Source of the DNA: Salinispora pacifica CNR114
GTDB taxonomy: Bacteria; Actinomycetota; Actinomycetes; Mycobacteriales; Micromonosporaceae
NCBI RefSeq assembly: GCF_000514775.1
Contig: NZ_AZWO01000030.1
Location: forward strand, 1 to 64,000
Direction: 5' to 3'
Length of the DNA stretch: 64,000 nt
The position numbers and the translations under genes were made by a program. The notes beneath the pieces were generated by a model that was not told the origin of the DNA, made no database searches, and worked only from the letters and a program-made list of their open reading frames with translations. Positions 42,650-52,763 of this stretch are shown here, piece after piece. How positions within the stretch are numbered: position 1 is the stretch's first letter; each line of letters starts with the position of its first letter.

Positions 42650-44146
42650 TCAAGAAGCCATCCCCTTCTCCGACCCGGTGGCGGCCGGCAGGGACTGGCA
42701 GGGCTGCGACGGTGGCGGCGCCCGGCGCGGACGGCGTACGAAGACCACGGCCAGCGCCGCCCCGATCAGCAGCAGCCCGGCGCACCAGGCCAGCGCGCCC
42801 CGGTAGGCGGCGGTCAACTCGTCCGGCCGTTCATACTCGGTGCCGGAGAGGCCGACCAGCAAGGGCAGTGCGGCCACCGCGAGTAGCCCCCCGGCGCGCG
42901 AGGCCGCATTGTTGAAGCCACTCGCCACTCCGGCGAAGCGATCCGCGACGGCGGCCAGCACCGAGGCCGTCAACGGCGCCACCACCAGGGCCAGCCCGAA
43001 CCCGAAGAGAAACACCCCGGGCAGCACGTCCCGCCAATAGGACGCCTCCGCCCCGACCTCACGGAGCAGGACAAGCCCGACCGCGGACACCACCGGCCCC
43101 ACGGTCAACGGCAGGCGGGGCCCGATCCGAGTCGCCAGATCACCGGCGAGCGGTGAGCCGACCAGCAGCAGCACGGTCACCGGCAGCAGCGCGACGCCGG
43201 TGGCCAGCGCCGACCAGCCGGCCACGTTCTGAAGAAAAACGGCGACGAAGAAGGTGAACCCACTGAGCGCCGCGTAGATCACCACAGTGAAGATGTTCAG
43301 CACGGAGAAGATCCGGCTGCTGAACAGCCCGGTCGGCAGCATCGCGGTCTCCCCCCGACGTCGCTCGACCAGCACGAAGGCCACCGAAGCGAAGACCCCG
43401 GCCGCGGCGGCGAGCAACACCGATACCGACGTCGCACCCCGAGCCGGTGCGTCGATCAGCGCGAACGTGATCCCGGCCAGGGCGACCGCCCCCAGCACCG
43501 TGCCGAGCACGTCGAACCGCCGCCGGCCCGACCCCTTGGTCCTGGTACGCGAGGCGCTCTCGTCGCGACTCTCCGGCACCCAGCGCAGGGCGGCCAGCAG
43601 CACCAACACGGCCAGCGGCACGTTCAGGAAGAAGATCCATCGCCAGGAGAACTGGTCGATCAGCCAGCCGCCGACGAAGGGGCCGAGCGCGGTGGAGACG
43701 CCGGAGAAGCCGGCCCAGGCGCCGATCGCCCGCCCCCGGTCGTCCGGGTGGAAGCTGGCCTGTAGGACCGACAGGGAACCGGGGGTGAGCAGGGCCGCTC
43801 CGGCGCCCTGCAGGAGCCGGGCCGCGATGAGCTGCCCGGTGTCCTGGGCCAGCCCACACAGCACCGACGCCACGGTGAACCACACCACCCCGAGCAGGAA
43901 GACCCGCCGTCGGCCGAACCGGTCCCCGAGCGCGCCACCGAGCAGTACGAACGCCGCGAGCATCAGCAGGTAGCCATTGACCGTCCACTGCAGATCCGAG
44001 ACGGTGGCGTCGAGGTCCGCGCCAAGGCGGGGCAGGGCAACGTTGACCACGGTCCCATCGAGAAAGACCATGCCGGAGGCGAGCACCGCGGCGAGTAGCG
44101 TGCCGGCCCCCGCCGGGGTACCCAGCCGAAGGGAGGGTGTAGTCAT
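42650..44146 (-). CDS. MFS drug exporter, DHA2 (14-TM) family
   Basis: 498 aa from ATG 44144-44146; the frame is open to 44239. Motif SGMVFLDGTVVNVALPRLGA in helix 1, YLLMLAAFVLLGGALGDRFG followed by RRRVF (motif A), and LLQGAGAALLTPGSLSVLQA (motif of the EmrB/QacA group). About 14 membrane helices with a long central loop. A proton-driven exporter; drug specificity unknown. It is divergent from the HNH nuclease gene. Confidence 0.9.
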   Translation of the reverse strand: MTTPSLRLGTPAGAGTLLAAVLASGMVFLDGTVVNVALPRLGADLDATVSDLQWTVNGYLLMLAAFVLLGGALGDRFGRRRVFLLGVVWFTVASVLCGLAQDTGQLIAARLLQGAGAALLTPGSLSVLQASFHPDDRGRAIGAWAGFSGVSTALGPFVGGWLIDQFSWRWIFFLNVPLAVLVLLAALRWVPESRDESASRTRTKGSGRRRFDVLGTVLGAVALAGITFALIDAPARGATSVSVLLAAAAGVFASVAFVLVERRRGETAMLPTGLFSSRIFSVLNIFTVVIYAALSGFTFFVAVFLQNVAGWSALATGVALLPVTVLLLVGSPLAGDLATRIGPRLPLTVGPVVSAVGLVLLREVGAEASYWRDVLPGVFLFGFGLALVVAPLTASVLAAVADRFAGVASGFNNAASRAGGLLAVAALPLLVGLSGTEYERPDELTAAYRGALAWCAGLLLIGAALAVVFVRRPRRAPPPSQPCQSLPAATGSEKGMAS

Positions 44147-44248
44147 GGCCCCAAGGTTGCCCCGACTCGATCTCGAAGCGGCTACGAAACGCCGAAACGG
44201 CCCGCCGAGATGCTGGGCGAGAGCCCTGGAACCCGCCAAGCTAGAGCG

Positions 44249-44899
44249 GTGTCGTCTCTGCGTACCAGATCCGGACCGCTACTCGCGACAGTGCTGGCGC
44301 TCGGCTTGGCCGGCTGCGTCCCGGCCACCACACCGGAGCCGACGCCCACCAGCGACGGTGGGAGCGCGATGGAGAAGCTGGCCGAGCTGACGGTGGCCAG
44401 CGCCGGCTCGATGAAGGGCTACAGCCGCGACCGCTTCCCCCACTGGCGGGGCACCGGCAAGAACTGCGACGTCCGGGACACCGTGCTCGCGCGCGACGGA
44501 GAGAGCATCAAGCTCTCCGGCTGCAACGTGGTCGGTGGGCGCTGGGAGAGCGTCTATGACGGCCTGGTCCTCACCGACCCCTCCGAGGTCGATGTTGACC
44601 ACATGGTCCCGTTGGCAAACGCCTGGCGATCCGGGGCCGACCGGTGGACCGACGCGAAGCGGGGTGACTTCGCCAACGACACCCGGCTGCCGCACCTCTT
44701 CGCGGTTTCCCGCACCGCCAACCGGTCGAAGGGTGATCAGGATCCATCCCAGTGGCGACCGGCGAACCGGTCATACTGGTGCCGCTACGCCGAAAGCTGG
44801 GTCACGGTGAAACATCACTGGCAGCTGTCGGTGAACACCGACGAGAAGACCGCGCTGGCCGACATGTTGGCGGGCTGCACCGGGGGGAGCCGATCGTGA
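44249..44899 (+). CDS. Secreted lipoprotein HNH nuclease (DUF1524)
   Basis: 216 aa from GTG 44249 (ATG 44210 would add 13 residues). A signal sequence LLATVLALGLAGC ends in a lipobox, so the enzyme is anchored outside the cell. The DUF1524/HNH domain has VLARDGESIKLSGCNVVGGR, the catalytic VDVDHMVPLANAWRSGADRW (DHxVPL), and the second half RTANRSKGDQDPSQWRP. It is likely an extracellular DNase used for nutrient recovery or competition. GTGA overlap with the next gene. Confidence 0.85.
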   Translation: MSSLRTRSGPLLATVLALGLAGCVPATTPEPTPTSDGGSAMEKLAELTVASAGSMKGYSRDRFPHWRGTGKNCDVRDTVLARDGESIKLSGCNVVGGRWESVYDGLVLTDPSEVDVDHMVPLANAWRSGADRWTDAKRGDFANDTRLPHLFAVSRTANRSKGDQDPSQWRPANRSYWCRYAESWVTVKHHWQLSVNTDEKTALADMLAGCTGGSRS

Positions 44900-45348
44900 C
44901 CAGCACCGGGACTGACCCGACACCGCACCGGCTCCCGGGAGCCGACAACGACGTGACCGGTGGTTCCGCCCCGGGCAGCGCCGGGATGACGGCCGACGGC
45001 GCTGCCGGTGCCGCGGTACCCGGCGCCGGGATGAGCGCGGAGACCACCGGCGCCCCGGCGGGCGGCACTCCCGGCTCCGGGATGCGGGCCGACGGCGGAT
45101 CCCAGGTCTGCAGCGCGGACATCGTCCCCGGGCCGGGCGGGGTGATGACCGACGAGGTCGGTGTGATCACCGGCGAGCTGACGCTCCGCACCGAGTACCT
45201 CGACGGTCAGGTCACCCTGCGAGTGCAGTACCGCGAGGCCGACGAGTGGTATGTCGTGACCGGCGGACGGGTGATGCTGCCCGACCCGGCCGGCCTCGGA
45301 GCGGTACACGCGATCGCCGTCGCCCTGCTCCACCGCCCCGACGGCTGA
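44896..45348 (+). CDS. Uncharacterised protein with Gly/Ala-rich repeats
   Basis: 150 aa from GTG 44896, overlapping the nuclease stop. Residues 20-75 are imperfect GM(T/S/R)A-type repeats (APGSAGMTADGAAG; VPGAGMSAETTGAP; TPGSGMRADGGS). Residues 85-150 look like a small folded beta domain (TGELTLRTEYLDGQVTLRVQ). No signal peptide. The folded part could be an immunity or accessory protein for the secreted nuclease, inferred only from the coupling. Confidence 0.65.
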   Translation: MTSTGTDPTPHRLPGADNDVTGGSAPGSAGMTADGAAGAAVPGAGMSAETTGAPAGGTPGSGMRADGGSQVCSADIVPGPGGVMTDEVGVITGELTLRTEYLDGQVTLRVQYREADEWYVVTGGRVMLPDPAGLGAVHAIAVALLHRPDG

Positions 45349-45401
45349 GCCGAGCCGCGGTAACAGCCGGTCCTGGCTGCCCGCGACCCGGCTTCGACGG
45401 C

Positions 45402-46517
45402 TCAGCCGTCGGCGGAATCCGCCTTCGCGGTCGGGGCCGGGATCGATACCGGCTCCGGAACCGCGTCACCGTCGGACGCCCGGGTGGCTCCCGCCCCGGC
45501 GTGGCCCGGACGAAGTTCCCCGCTGGCGATCTGCTCGGCCCAGTGGCAGGCCACCCGGCTGCCGCCGATGTCGCGCAGCACCGGCCGTTCGTCGGCGCAG
45601 CGCGTCGGCTGGGCCCACGGACAGCGGGTGTGGAATCGGCAGCCCGCCGGCGGGTTGGCTGGCGAGGGCAGGTCCCCGGCGAGCAGGATCCGCTCCCGGC
45701 GGTCCTCCACATCCGGGTCCGGCACCGGCACCGCCGACATGAGCGCCCGGGTGTACGGGTGCAGCGGCTCGGTGTAGAGCCGGTCGCTCGGGGCCTCCTC
45801 CACCAGAGCGCCGAGGTACATGACGCCGACGATGTCGGAGATGTGCCGGACGACGGCCAGATCGTGCGCGATCACCAGATAGGTGAGACCGAGGCTCTCC
45901 TGCAGTTCGTCGAGGAGGTTGACCACCTGCGCCTGGATCGACACGTCCAGGGCGGACACCGGCTCGTCGGCGACGATCAGCTCCGGACCGAGGACCACCG
46001 CCCGGGCGATCCCGATCCGCTGCCGCTGCCCGCCGGAGAACTCGTGCGGGTAACGGGACAGCGCCCACCGGGGCAGCCCCACCTTGTCGAGCGCCGCCCC
46101 GATGATCGCGCGTCGCTCGTCCCGGTTGCCGCCGATGCCGTGGGTCTGCAAACCCTCGGTGAGGATCGACTCGACATTCTGCCGTGGGTCCAGGCTGGAC
46201 ATCGGATCCTGGAAAATCATCTGCATCCGACGACGCATGGCGCGCAGCCGGGCCGGCGGCAGCGTGGTCAGCTCGACACCGTCGAAGACGACCTCGCCGC
46301 CGGTGGGCGCGGTCAGCTGGAGCAGCGCCCGGCCGAGCGTCGACTTCCCGCAGCCGGACTCGCCCACCAGGCCGTAGGTCTTGCCGCGGGGAATCCGCAG
46401 GTCGACCCCGTCGACCGCCTTCACGTGGCCGATCGTGCGATCGAAGAGCACCCCCCGCTTGATCGGAAAGTGCACCTTCAGGTCACGGACCTCGACGAGG
46501 ATCTCGTTGTCAGTCAC
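45402..46517 (-). CDS. Peptide ABC importer ATPase, DppF/OppF type
   Basis: 371 aa from GTG 46515-46517, overlapping the DppD-type gene by 8 bp; the open frame is longer. [20 protein letters not shown] (Walker A), [35 protein letters not shown]. The C-terminal OppF extension with [12 protein letters not shown] and the FeS-like [15 protein letters not shown] cysteines is typical. It is the last gene of the five-gene operon. Substrate class: oligopeptide/dipeptide or nickel. Confidence 0.93.
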   Translation of the reverse strand: MTDNEILVEVRDLKVHFPIKRGVLFDRTIGHVKAVDGVDLRIPRGKTYGLVGESGCGKSTLGRALLQLTAPTGGEVVFDGVELTTLPPARLRAMRRRMQMIFQDPMSSLDPRQNVESILTEGLQTHGIGGNRDERRAIIGAALDKVGLPRWALSRYPHEFSGGQRQRIGIARAVVLGPELIVADEPVSALDVSIQAQVVNLLDELQESLGLTYLVIAHDLAVVRHISDIVGVMYLGALVEEAPSDRLYTEPLHPYTRALMSAVPVPDPDVEDRRERILLAGDLPSPANPPAGCRFHTRCPWAQPTRCADERPVLRDIGGSRVACHWAEQIASGELRPGHAGAGATRASDGDAVPEPVSIPAPTAKADSADG

Positions 46518-47568
46518 GGGTCTTCTCCTCGTTGGGCTCCGGGCTCGACGCCCCGGGCTGGTCGGCCGGACCGGCCTGGGCCGGGACGGCACCGGGCAAC
46601 GGCACCGGGTCGACACAGCGGTAGGTACGGCCGTCGTAGGTGCGTACCAGCGGCGGCGTCTCGTCGAGGCAGGCGTCCACCCGCCGGGAGCAGCGCGGAG
46701 CGAACGCACAGCCCTCCGACCAGGACAGCACGTCGCGTACCGAGCCGGGGATCGGGTTCAGCGGCTCGCCACGTCCACTGTCCAGGCGGGGCACCGAACC
46801 GAGCAGACCCGCGGTGTACGGGTGCCGTGGTTCCCGGAAGAGGGGACGTCGACGGGCGGTCTCGACCACCCGACCCGCGTACAGCACGTTGATGCTGTCA
46901 CACATGCCGGCGACCACCCCCAGATCGTGGGTGATCATGACCAGTGCGGTGCCGGAGTCGTGGACCAACTCCTTGAGCAGCTCCAGGATCTGCGCCTGGA
47001 TGGTGACGTCCAGCGCGGTGGTCGGCTCGTCGGCGATCAGCAGCCGGGGACGGCAGGCGACCGCCATCGCGATCAACGCCCGTTGCCGCATCCCACCGGA
47101 GAGCTGGTGCGGATACTCCTTGAGCCGCCGGTTCGGATCCGGGATGCCGACCCGGTCCAGCAACCCGGCCGCTTCCCTGCGTGCCGCGCCACCCGTCATT
47201 CCCCGGTGACGGGCCAACACCTCGGTCACCTGCAACCCGATCGGGATCACCGGATTCAGCGAGGAGAGCGGATCCTGGAAGATCATCGCTACGTCCCGAC
47301 CGCGGATGTCCCGCCGGGCGCGGTCGTCGAGTCCGAGCAGGTCGGTTCCGTCGAAGACCGCCTTGCCGCCGATCCGGGTGCCCGGATGCCGAGGCAGCAG
47401 ACCCATGATCGCCATCGAGGTGACGCTCTTGCCGCAGCCGGACTCACCGACCAGACCGACGACCTCACCGGTGTCGACCGAGAAGGAGACCCCGTCCACC
47501 GCGCGCACCGTACGCTGCCCACGCCGGGCGAACGTGACGCTCAGGTCATCCACTTCGAGCAGCGCCAT
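46510..47568 (-). CDS. Peptide ABC importer ATPase, DppD/OppD type
   Basis: 352 aa from ATG 47566-47568. [20 protein letters not shown], the Q-loop [32 protein letters not shown] and [20 protein letters not shown]. The C-terminal cysteine motif [17 protein letters not shown] and [15 protein letters not shown] match OppD. It pairs with the DppF-type subunit as a heterodimeric ATPase. Confidence 0.93.
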   Translation of the reverse strand: MALLEVDDLSVTFARRGQRTVRAVDGVSFSVDTGEVVGLVGESGCGKSVTSMAIMGLLPRHPGTRIGGKAVFDGTDLLGLDDRARRDIRGRDVAMIFQDPLSSLNPVIPIGLQVTEVLARHRGMTGGAARREAAGLLDRVGIPDPNRRLKEYPHQLSGGMRQRALIAMAVACRPRLLIADEPTTALDVTIQAQILELLKELVHDSGTALVMITHDLGVVAGMCDSINVLYAGRVVETARRRPLFREPRHPYTAGLLGSVPRLDSGRGEPLNPIPGSVRDVLSWSEGCAFAPRCSRRVDACLDETPPLVRTYDGRTYRCVDPVPLPGAVPAQAGPADQPGASSPEPNEEKTRD

Positions 47569-47635
47569 TACCGGCCCTCCGTTCGCACCTGCGGGGCTCG
47601 CGAACCCGTTTCTCGGGCTACACACATGGCGGGAC

Positions 47636-48598
47636 CTACTTCCGCAGCTTCGGGTCGAGGGCCTCACGCATCGCCTCACCGAGCAGGGTGAAGCCGAGCG
47701 CGGTGATGATGATCGCCACCGCCGGGAAGATCGCCAGTGCGGGTCGAATGCCGAGGTACGGCTGGGCGTCGGCGAGCATGACGCCCCACTCGGGCTGCGC
47801 CGTGTCCGGGTTGCCGAGGCCGAGGAACGAGAGCGCGGCGGCCTCGATGATCGCGGTGGCCAGGGTCAGCGTGGCCTGCACGATAACCGGAGCCAGCGAG
47901 TTCGGCACGATGTGCGTCAGCGCGATCTTCGGCTTCCGGACGCCGAGTGAGGTGGCCGCGAGCACGTAGTCGCTGTTGGCCTGCGCGATCATCGAGACCC
48001 GCAGCAGCCGGGCGAAGACCGGCACCGACACCATGCCGACCGCGATCATGACGGTGCTGAGGCTCGCCCCGAGCAGGGCGGCGATGCTGACCGCGAGCAG
48101 GAGGCTGGGCAGCGCCAGCATCATGTCGATGACGCGCATGAGCGCGTTGTCGACCGCGCGCCCCCAGCGGCCCCCCAGACCGGCGGCCGCGCCGGCGATC
48201 CCGCCGATCAGGGCGCCCACGGTCAGTCCGATCAGCGTGGCGACCACGCCGACCAGCAGCGTCTGTCGAGCCCCGACGATCATCCGGCTGAAGACGTCCC
48301 GGCCCTGGTGGTCGTAGCCGAACCAGTGCTCGGCGGAGGCGCCGGGGATGATGCCCTGCCCCGACTTCACCAGGCCCTCGCGAATCCCGATGGTGTCCTT
48401 CGGCTCGTAGGGGACGAAGAACGGGCCGACCAGCGCCACCAGGACGAAGGCCGTCAGAATGACGGCGCCGATGATGGCGGCGGGGTTCCGCCGCAGCCGC
48501 CGGAACGCCTCCTGCCAGAGGCTGACCCCCCGCTCGTCGTCCCGGTTCACCAACTCGGCGAGCCGATCCAACCGCTCCTTTCTACCTGTCATCGTCAT
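47636..48598 (-). CDS. Peptide ABC importer permease, DppC type
   Basis: 320 aa. N-terminal helix IIGAVILTAFVLVALVGPFF after a cytoplasmic leader, then five more helices. EAA loop around SLGVRKPKIALTHIVPNSLA and GVMLADAQPYL are typical DppC positions. Its start overlaps the DppB-type stop by 4 bp. Confidence 0.93.
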   Translation of the reverse strand: MTMTGRKERLDRLAELVNRDDERGVSLWQEAFRRLRRNPAAIIGAVILTAFVLVALVGPFFVPYEPKDTIGIREGLVKSGQGIIPGASAEHWFGYDHQGRDVFSRMIVGARQTLLVGVVATLIGLTVGALIGGIAGAAAGLGGRWGRAVDNALMRVIDMMLALPSLLLAVSIAALLGASLSTVMIAVGMVSVPVFARLLRVSMIAQANSDYVLAATSLGVRKPKIALTHIVPNSLAPVIVQATLTLATAIIEAAALSFLGLGNPDTAQPEWGVMLADAQPYLGIRPALAIFPAVAIIITALGFTLLGEAMREALDPKLRK

Positions 48599-49599
48599 CG
48601 GACCCTCACCCTCGGGTCGATCAGGCTGTAGGAGAGGTCAACCAGGAGGTTCACCAGCACGTACACCACCGATATGATCATGATGAAGCCCAGCAGCACC
48701 GGGTAGTCACGATGGTTGATCGCCTCGTAGATGAAGGCCCCGATGCCGGTGAACGCGAAGACGGTCTCGGTCAGCACGGCACCGGAGAGCAGCCCCCCGG
48801 TGAGCAGGCCGATCGAGGTGACCACCGGCAACAGCGAGTTGCGCAGCACATGCCGGCCCCGCACGGTCCGCTCGGTCAGCCCCTTCGCCTCGGCGGTCCG
48901 GACGAAGTCCTCGTTGAGCACCTCCAACACACTCGCCCGGGTGATCCGGACGATGATCGCCAACGGGATGCTGGCCAGGGCGATCCCCGGCAGCACCAGA
49001 TGCCAGAGCGCGTCCGCGGCGGCATCCCACTCCCGGGTCATCAGCCCGTCGAGGACGAAGAAGTTCGTGATCCGGGTCGCGTCGAGGGTCGGATCCTGTC
49101 GGCCGCTGGACGGGAACCAGCCCAGGTTCTCCGAGAAGATCGCCTTCAGGACGTAGGCCAGGAAGAAGATAGGGACGCAGATCCCGACCAGCGATCCGCC
49201 GACCGAGAGATGGTCGAGGAGCTGGCCCCGACGGCGGGCGGCGAGGTAGCCGAGGGGAATGCCGACCCCGATCGCGATCACCAGGGCGGTGATCGTCAAC
49301 TCGACGGTGCCGGGGAAACGCTCCAGGAACTCTTCGACCACCGGGCGCTTGGTCGACGACGAGGTGCCCAGGTCCAGGCGGAGGAGCCGCTGCACGAAGC
49401 GGCCGTACTGGACCAGGATCGGCTCGTCGAGACCCATGCTGCGGCGAATCGCCGCGCGCATCTCGGGGGTGCCACGCTCGCCGAGGATGGCGTCCTCGGG
49501 GCCGCCCGGTAGGCGACGGACCCAGATGAAGAGCAGGAGCGAAAGCCCGAACAGCGTTGGTATCAGCTGGAGCAGGCGTCTGACGATAAACCGGAACAC
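48595..49599 (-). CDS. Peptide ABC importer permease, DppB type
   Basis: 334 aa. MFRFIVRRLLQLIPTLFGLS is the standard start of DppB, with about six helices. The EAA loop reads EDFVRTAEAKGLTERTVRGR then HVLRNSLLPV. The C-terminus GFIMIISVVYVLVNLLVDLS then YSLIDPRVRV is canonical. It is separated from the binding-protein gene by a strong hairpin. Confidence 0.94.
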   Translation of the reverse strand: MFRFIVRRLLQLIPTLFGLSLLLFIWVRRLPGGPEDAILGERGTPEMRAAIRRSMGLDEPILVQYGRFVQRLLRLDLGTSSSTKRPVVEEFLERFPGTVELTITALVIAIGVGIPLGYLAARRRGQLLDHLSVGGSLVGICVPIFFLAYVLKAIFSENLGWFPSSGRQDPTLDATRITNFFVLDGLMTREWDAAADALWHLVLPGIALASIPLAIIVRITRASVLEVLNEDFVRTAEAKGLTERTVRGRHVLRNSLLPVVTSIGLLTGGLLSGAVLTETVFAFTGIGAFIYEAINHRDYPVLLGFIMIISVVYVLVNLLVDLSYSLIDPRVRVR

Positions 49600-49627
49600 G
49601 ATGCCTCAGAAGGGTGCGGAGGGGCGC

Positions 49628-49658
49628 GGGCGGGCGCTGTGCAGCACAGCGCCCGCCC
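49628..49658 (-). terminator. Hairpin between binding-protein and permease genes
   Basis: Perfect 14-bp arms GGGCGGGCGCTGTG / CACAGCGCCCGCCC with a 3-nt loop. Placed directly after the binding-protein gene, it can act as a partial terminator and 3' stabiliser, the usual way to make more binding protein than permease. Confidence 0.8.
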
Positions 49659-49674
49659 GGTTTCTTGCCTTAGA

Positions 49675-51336
49675 TCAGGACTTGAACTCAGCGTTGGCGA
49701 ACCGCTCGTCGGTGAGCGGGCTGGCCGTGATGCCGGTCACGTCCTTGCCGAACACGATCGCCGGCGGTGAGTGCGAGATCGGCACCCCGGGCAGGAAGTC
49801 CATGATGGTCTTGTTCACACCCTTGTACTTCTCCACCCGTTCCGCCTTGTCGGCGGTGGAGTCGGCGTCCTGGAGCTGTTCGAAGAGGGCCGGGTTGTCG
49901 AAGCCCCACTCGTCCTTCTGCCGGTCGAAGAAGATACCGATGAAGTTGTAGGCGTCGCCGTAGTCGCCGGTCCAGCCGAGGAAGTGCAGGTCGTGCTCGC
50001 TACCGGAGGTGGTGGCGTTGATGTAGTCCGGGGTCCACTTCAGCGGGATCGGCTCGACCGTGATGCCAGCCGCCTGGAGGTCCGCCGAGACCAGCTCGAA
50101 GAGATCCTTCGGGTTCGGCATGTACGGACGGGTGACCTCGGTCGGGTAGTGGAACCGCAGCGTCAGGTCCGTCGCGTCGGCCTCGGCCAGCAACTGCTTG
50201 GCCTTGTCGACGTCGTAGTCGTAGGTGGTGACGTCGCCGTTCCAACCCTCGACCGTGTCCGGGAAGAAGTTCGTCGCGACCTTCGCGCCCGGGGGCAGCT
50301 TCGAGTCGACCAGGGCCTGCCGGTTGATCGCGTGGGCGATCGCCTGCCGGACCTTGAGGTCGGCCAGCTTCGGGTTCCCCTCCTGGTTCATGGCCAGGTA
50401 GAGGATGTTGAACGCCGGCCGGGTCAGGAGATTGAAGCCCTCGCTCTTCAACGGCTCGACATCAGCCGGCCCGACCAGGTCGTAGCCGTCGATGTCGCCG
50501 GAGCTCAGCGCCTGCTTGCGCGCGTTCTCATCCGGGATGGTCCGGAAGATGAGGTTCTTTAGCTTGGCCTTTTCGCCCCAGTAGTCGTCGTTGCGCTCGA
50601 TGGTGAGCGACTTGTTGGCGATGTCCCAGGACTTGAACTTGAAGGGTCCGGTGCCGGTCGGGTACTTGGTCGCGTACTCGGGGTACTGGACGTCGTCCGC
50701 GGTGCCGCCGATGTTGTCCGCGTCGTACTTCTCCAGCGCCGTCGGGCTGTGGATGGAGAACGACGGCAACATCAGGGCGGCCGGGATCTTGCTGGAGACC
50801 CGGCTGAAGGTCAGGTCGACCGTGGTGGCGTCCTTGGCGGTGCAGGACTTGAAGAGGCTCTCCGAGAGCCCTTCGTCCTCGTTCTGGGCGAAGCCCTGCA
50901 TCACGTCCTGCCAGTACGCGGTCACGTCCGGGCTCTGCATGAGGCCCGTGGCGTTGTACCAGCGATTGAAGTTGACGCAGACGGCCTCGGCGTTGAAGTC
51001 GGTGCCATCGTGGAACTTCACGCCCGAGCGAAGCTTGAAGGTCCAGGTGGTGCCCGCCTCATCCGGAGTCCAGGACTCAGCCAGACCCGGGCTCACCTTG
51101 GTGCCGCCCTCCTCGGGGCGGACCAGGGTCTCAAAGACCTGACGGGCCACCCGCAGCGACTCACCGTCGCTGGCGAAGCTCGGGTCGAGCACCTTCGGGT
51201 CAGAGGCGACACCGAAGACAAGGGTGTCATTGTTACTACCGCCGGAATCCTCGCGGTCGCTCTCGGCGCAGCCGGCTACCGCGAGGGCCGCGACCGCGAC
51301 GGCCGCGACAGCAGCCTTCGGCCTGGATGCACGCAT
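49675..51336 (-). CDS. Peptide ABC importer substrate-binding lipoprotein
   Basis: 553 aa. Signal AAVAAVAVAALAVAGC with the lipobox at AGC. SBP family 5: VFETLVRPEEGGTKVSPGLA, ESWTPDEAGTTWTFKLRSGV, KFHDGTDFNAEAVCVNFNRW, VRQAIAHAINRQALVDSKLP. It captures peptides or a similar ligand outside the membrane and hands them to the permeases. First gene of the operon; ligand not predictable. Confidence 0.94.
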   Translation of the reverse strand: MRASRPKAAVAAVAVAALAVAGCAESDREDSGGSNNDTLVFGVASDPKVLDPSFASDGESLRVARQVFETLVRPEEGGTKVSPGLAESWTPDEAGTTWTFKLRSGVKFHDGTDFNAEAVCVNFNRWYNATGLMQSPDVTAYWQDVMQGFAQNEDEGLSESLFKSCTAKDATTVDLTFSRVSSKIPAALMLPSFSIHSPTALEKYDADNIGGTADDVQYPEYATKYPTGTGPFKFKSWDIANKSLTIERNDDYWGEKAKLKNLIFRTIPDENARKQALSSGDIDGYDLVGPADVEPLKSEGFNLLTRPAFNILYLAMNQEGNPKLADLKVRQAIAHAINRQALVDSKLPPGAKVATNFFPDTVEGWNGDVTTYDYDVDKAKQLLAEADATDLTLRFHYPTEVTRPYMPNPKDLFELVSADLQAAGITVEPIPLKWTPDYINATTSGSEHDLHFLGWTGDYGDAYNFIGIFFDRQKDEWGFDNPALFEQLQDADSTADKAERVEKYKGVNKTIMDFLPGVPISHSPPAIVFGKDVTGITASPLTDERFANAEFKS

Positions 51337-51372
51337 GGGTGCTTCACCTCGTCCTTGTGGATACGGACAACG

Positions 51373-51390
51373 CGGTGACCGGGGTCACCG
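51373..51390. promoter_or_regulatory. Palindrome in the peptide-importer promoter region
   Basis: CGGTGACC and GGTCACCG are separated by GG. The element lies 37 bp before the binding-protein start and 10 bp downstream of a TATGGT (-10-like, minus strand, at 51400-51405), a position suitable for a repressor operator. The regulator is unknown. Confidence 0.45.
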
Positions 51391-51405
51391 ATGGCGGGAA
51401 CCATA

Positions 51406-51647
51406 GCCGGCCGGCCAACGGTGCGGAAACTGCTAGGTGGACAGTCGATGTCGGATCGCGACTTTTCCCCACCCAGGCCGAAGGATCGAAGGAAAAAAGA
51501 AGAACTTTCCGAATGATCGGTGGCCGTGATGCGAAACTGTTACATCATCCCAGCCCTGGGGGCCTCAGCTGTTAGATCAATACGACCCCCGTTGATGCGT
51601 GACCAACAAGGCCCAGACCGTTGGCCCGGGTGCCAGCGGCGCCTGGT
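51406..51647. other. Upstream region of the peptide importer, no gene
   Basis: No coding frame with support. AAAAAAGAAGAA-type lower-GC sequence near 51490-51510 fits a promoter region for the minus-strand importer operon. Confidence 0.4.
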
Positions 51648-51720
51648 TGGCACCCCCGGGGGCGCCCATGGCCCCCCGAGGGATGCCCGTGGGCCCAGGC
51701 CGTTGGCCCCCGGGGTGCCA
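51648..51720. terminator. Large imperfect inverted repeat downstream of recR
   Basis: TGGCACCCCCGGGG at 51648-51661 pairs with a CCCCGGGGTGCCA segment ending at 51720, across an interior that itself contains complementary GC blocks. It starts 9 bp after the recR stop and probably ends the dnaX-ybaB-recR transcript. A partial direct copy of its right half lies at 51618-51637. Confidence 0.6.
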
Positions 51721-51728
51721 GCCGGAGC

Positions 51729-52322
51729 TCAGACCGTCCGGCGCCCCTCGAAGGCACGACCGAGAGTGATCTCGTCGGCGTACTCCAGGTCACCGCCGAC
51801 CGGCAGGCCACTGGCCAACCGGGTCACGGCGATGCCCATCGGCTTCACCATCAACGCCAGATAGGTGGCGGTCGCCTCACCCTCGGTGTTCGGGTCGGTG
51901 GCCAAGATCAGCTCCCGCACCGCGCCACCGCCCAGCCGGGTCAGCAACTCCCGGACGCGCAGATTGTCCGGCCCGATCCCCTCCAGTGGGTTGATCGCGC
52001 CACCGAGGACGTGGTAGCGGCCGCGGAACTCACCGGTCCGCTCGATCGCCACCACGTCCTTCGGCTCCTCCACCACGCAGAGCACCTCATCGGTACGGCG
52101 TGGATCGCGACAGATCCGACACTGCTCGGACTCGGCCACGTTGTAGCAACTGGTGCAGAAACGCACCAGCTCCTTGACCTTGCGCAACGCGCCGGCCAAC
52201 CGGTTGATGTCGGCCGGATCCGCGGACAGGACGTGAAAAGCGATCCGCTGGGCGCTCTTCGGGCCAACGCCCGGCAGCCGGCCCAGCTCGTCAATCAGGT
52301 CCTGGATGGCGCCCTCGTACAT
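51729..52322 (-). CDS. recR: Recombination mediator protein RecR
   Basis: 197 aa, full length. [20 protein letters not shown] is the HhH region, [17 protein letters not shown] the zinc finger, and the Toprim domain has [20 protein letters not shown] and [18 protein letters not shown]. It loads RecA with RecF/RecO at gaps. It follows ybaB by 7 bp. Confidence 0.96.
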   Translation of the reverse strand: MYEGAIQDLIDELGRLPGVGPKSAQRIAFHVLSADPADINRLAGALRKVKELVRFCTSCYNVAESEQCRICRDPRRTDEVLCVVEEPKDVVAIERTGEFRGRYHVLGGAINPLEGIGPDNLRVRELLTRLGGGAVRELILATDPNTEGEATATYLALMVKPMGIAVTRLASGLPVGGDLEYADEITLGRAFEGRRTV

Positions 52323-52329
52323 CGTCGGC

Positions 52330-52662
52330 TCAGAAACCGGGCATGCCGAGGCCGCCCATGCCGCCGGCCACCGGCCCCATCTTCTGGTCGGTCAGCTCCC
52401 GGGCCGCCTCGCCGGCGTTCCGCACGGCCGCGACCACCAGATCCTCCAGGGTCTCGACATCCTCCGGATCGACCGCCTTGGGGTCGATGGTGACCGACTT
52501 GAGCTCGCCGGTGCCGGCGACGGTCGCGGTGACCAGGCCACCACCCGCGGCACCGGTCAGCTCCGCCTCGGCCAGCTCGGCCTGCGCCTGGGCGATCTGC
52601 TGCTGCATCTTCTGCGCCTGCTTCAGCATCTGCTGCATGTTCGGCTGTCCACCTGGGCGCAC
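52330..52662 (-). CDS. YbaB/EbfC nucleoid-associated protein
   Basis: 110 aa from GTG 52660-52662, preceded by GAGGAG at six bases; the open frame runs further to 52704. [20 protein letters not shown], then [20 protein letters not shown] and [16 protein letters not shown]-binding dimer that usually lies between dnaX and recR, as here. Confidence 0.95.
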   Translation of the reverse strand: MRPGGQPNMQQMLKQAQKMQQQIAQAQAELAEAELTGAAGGGLVTATVAGTGELKSVTIDPKAVDPEDVETLEDLVVAAVRNAGEAARELTDQKMGPVAGGMGGLGMPGF

Positions 52663-52763
52663 GAACGACTCCTCACTCATCGACTTGCTGCTAACTCTGC
52701 TCACTGCTTACTGCTCACTGGCCTTGCTCACGGGTGCTACTCCCCGCCAGCAGCACCGCCGAC

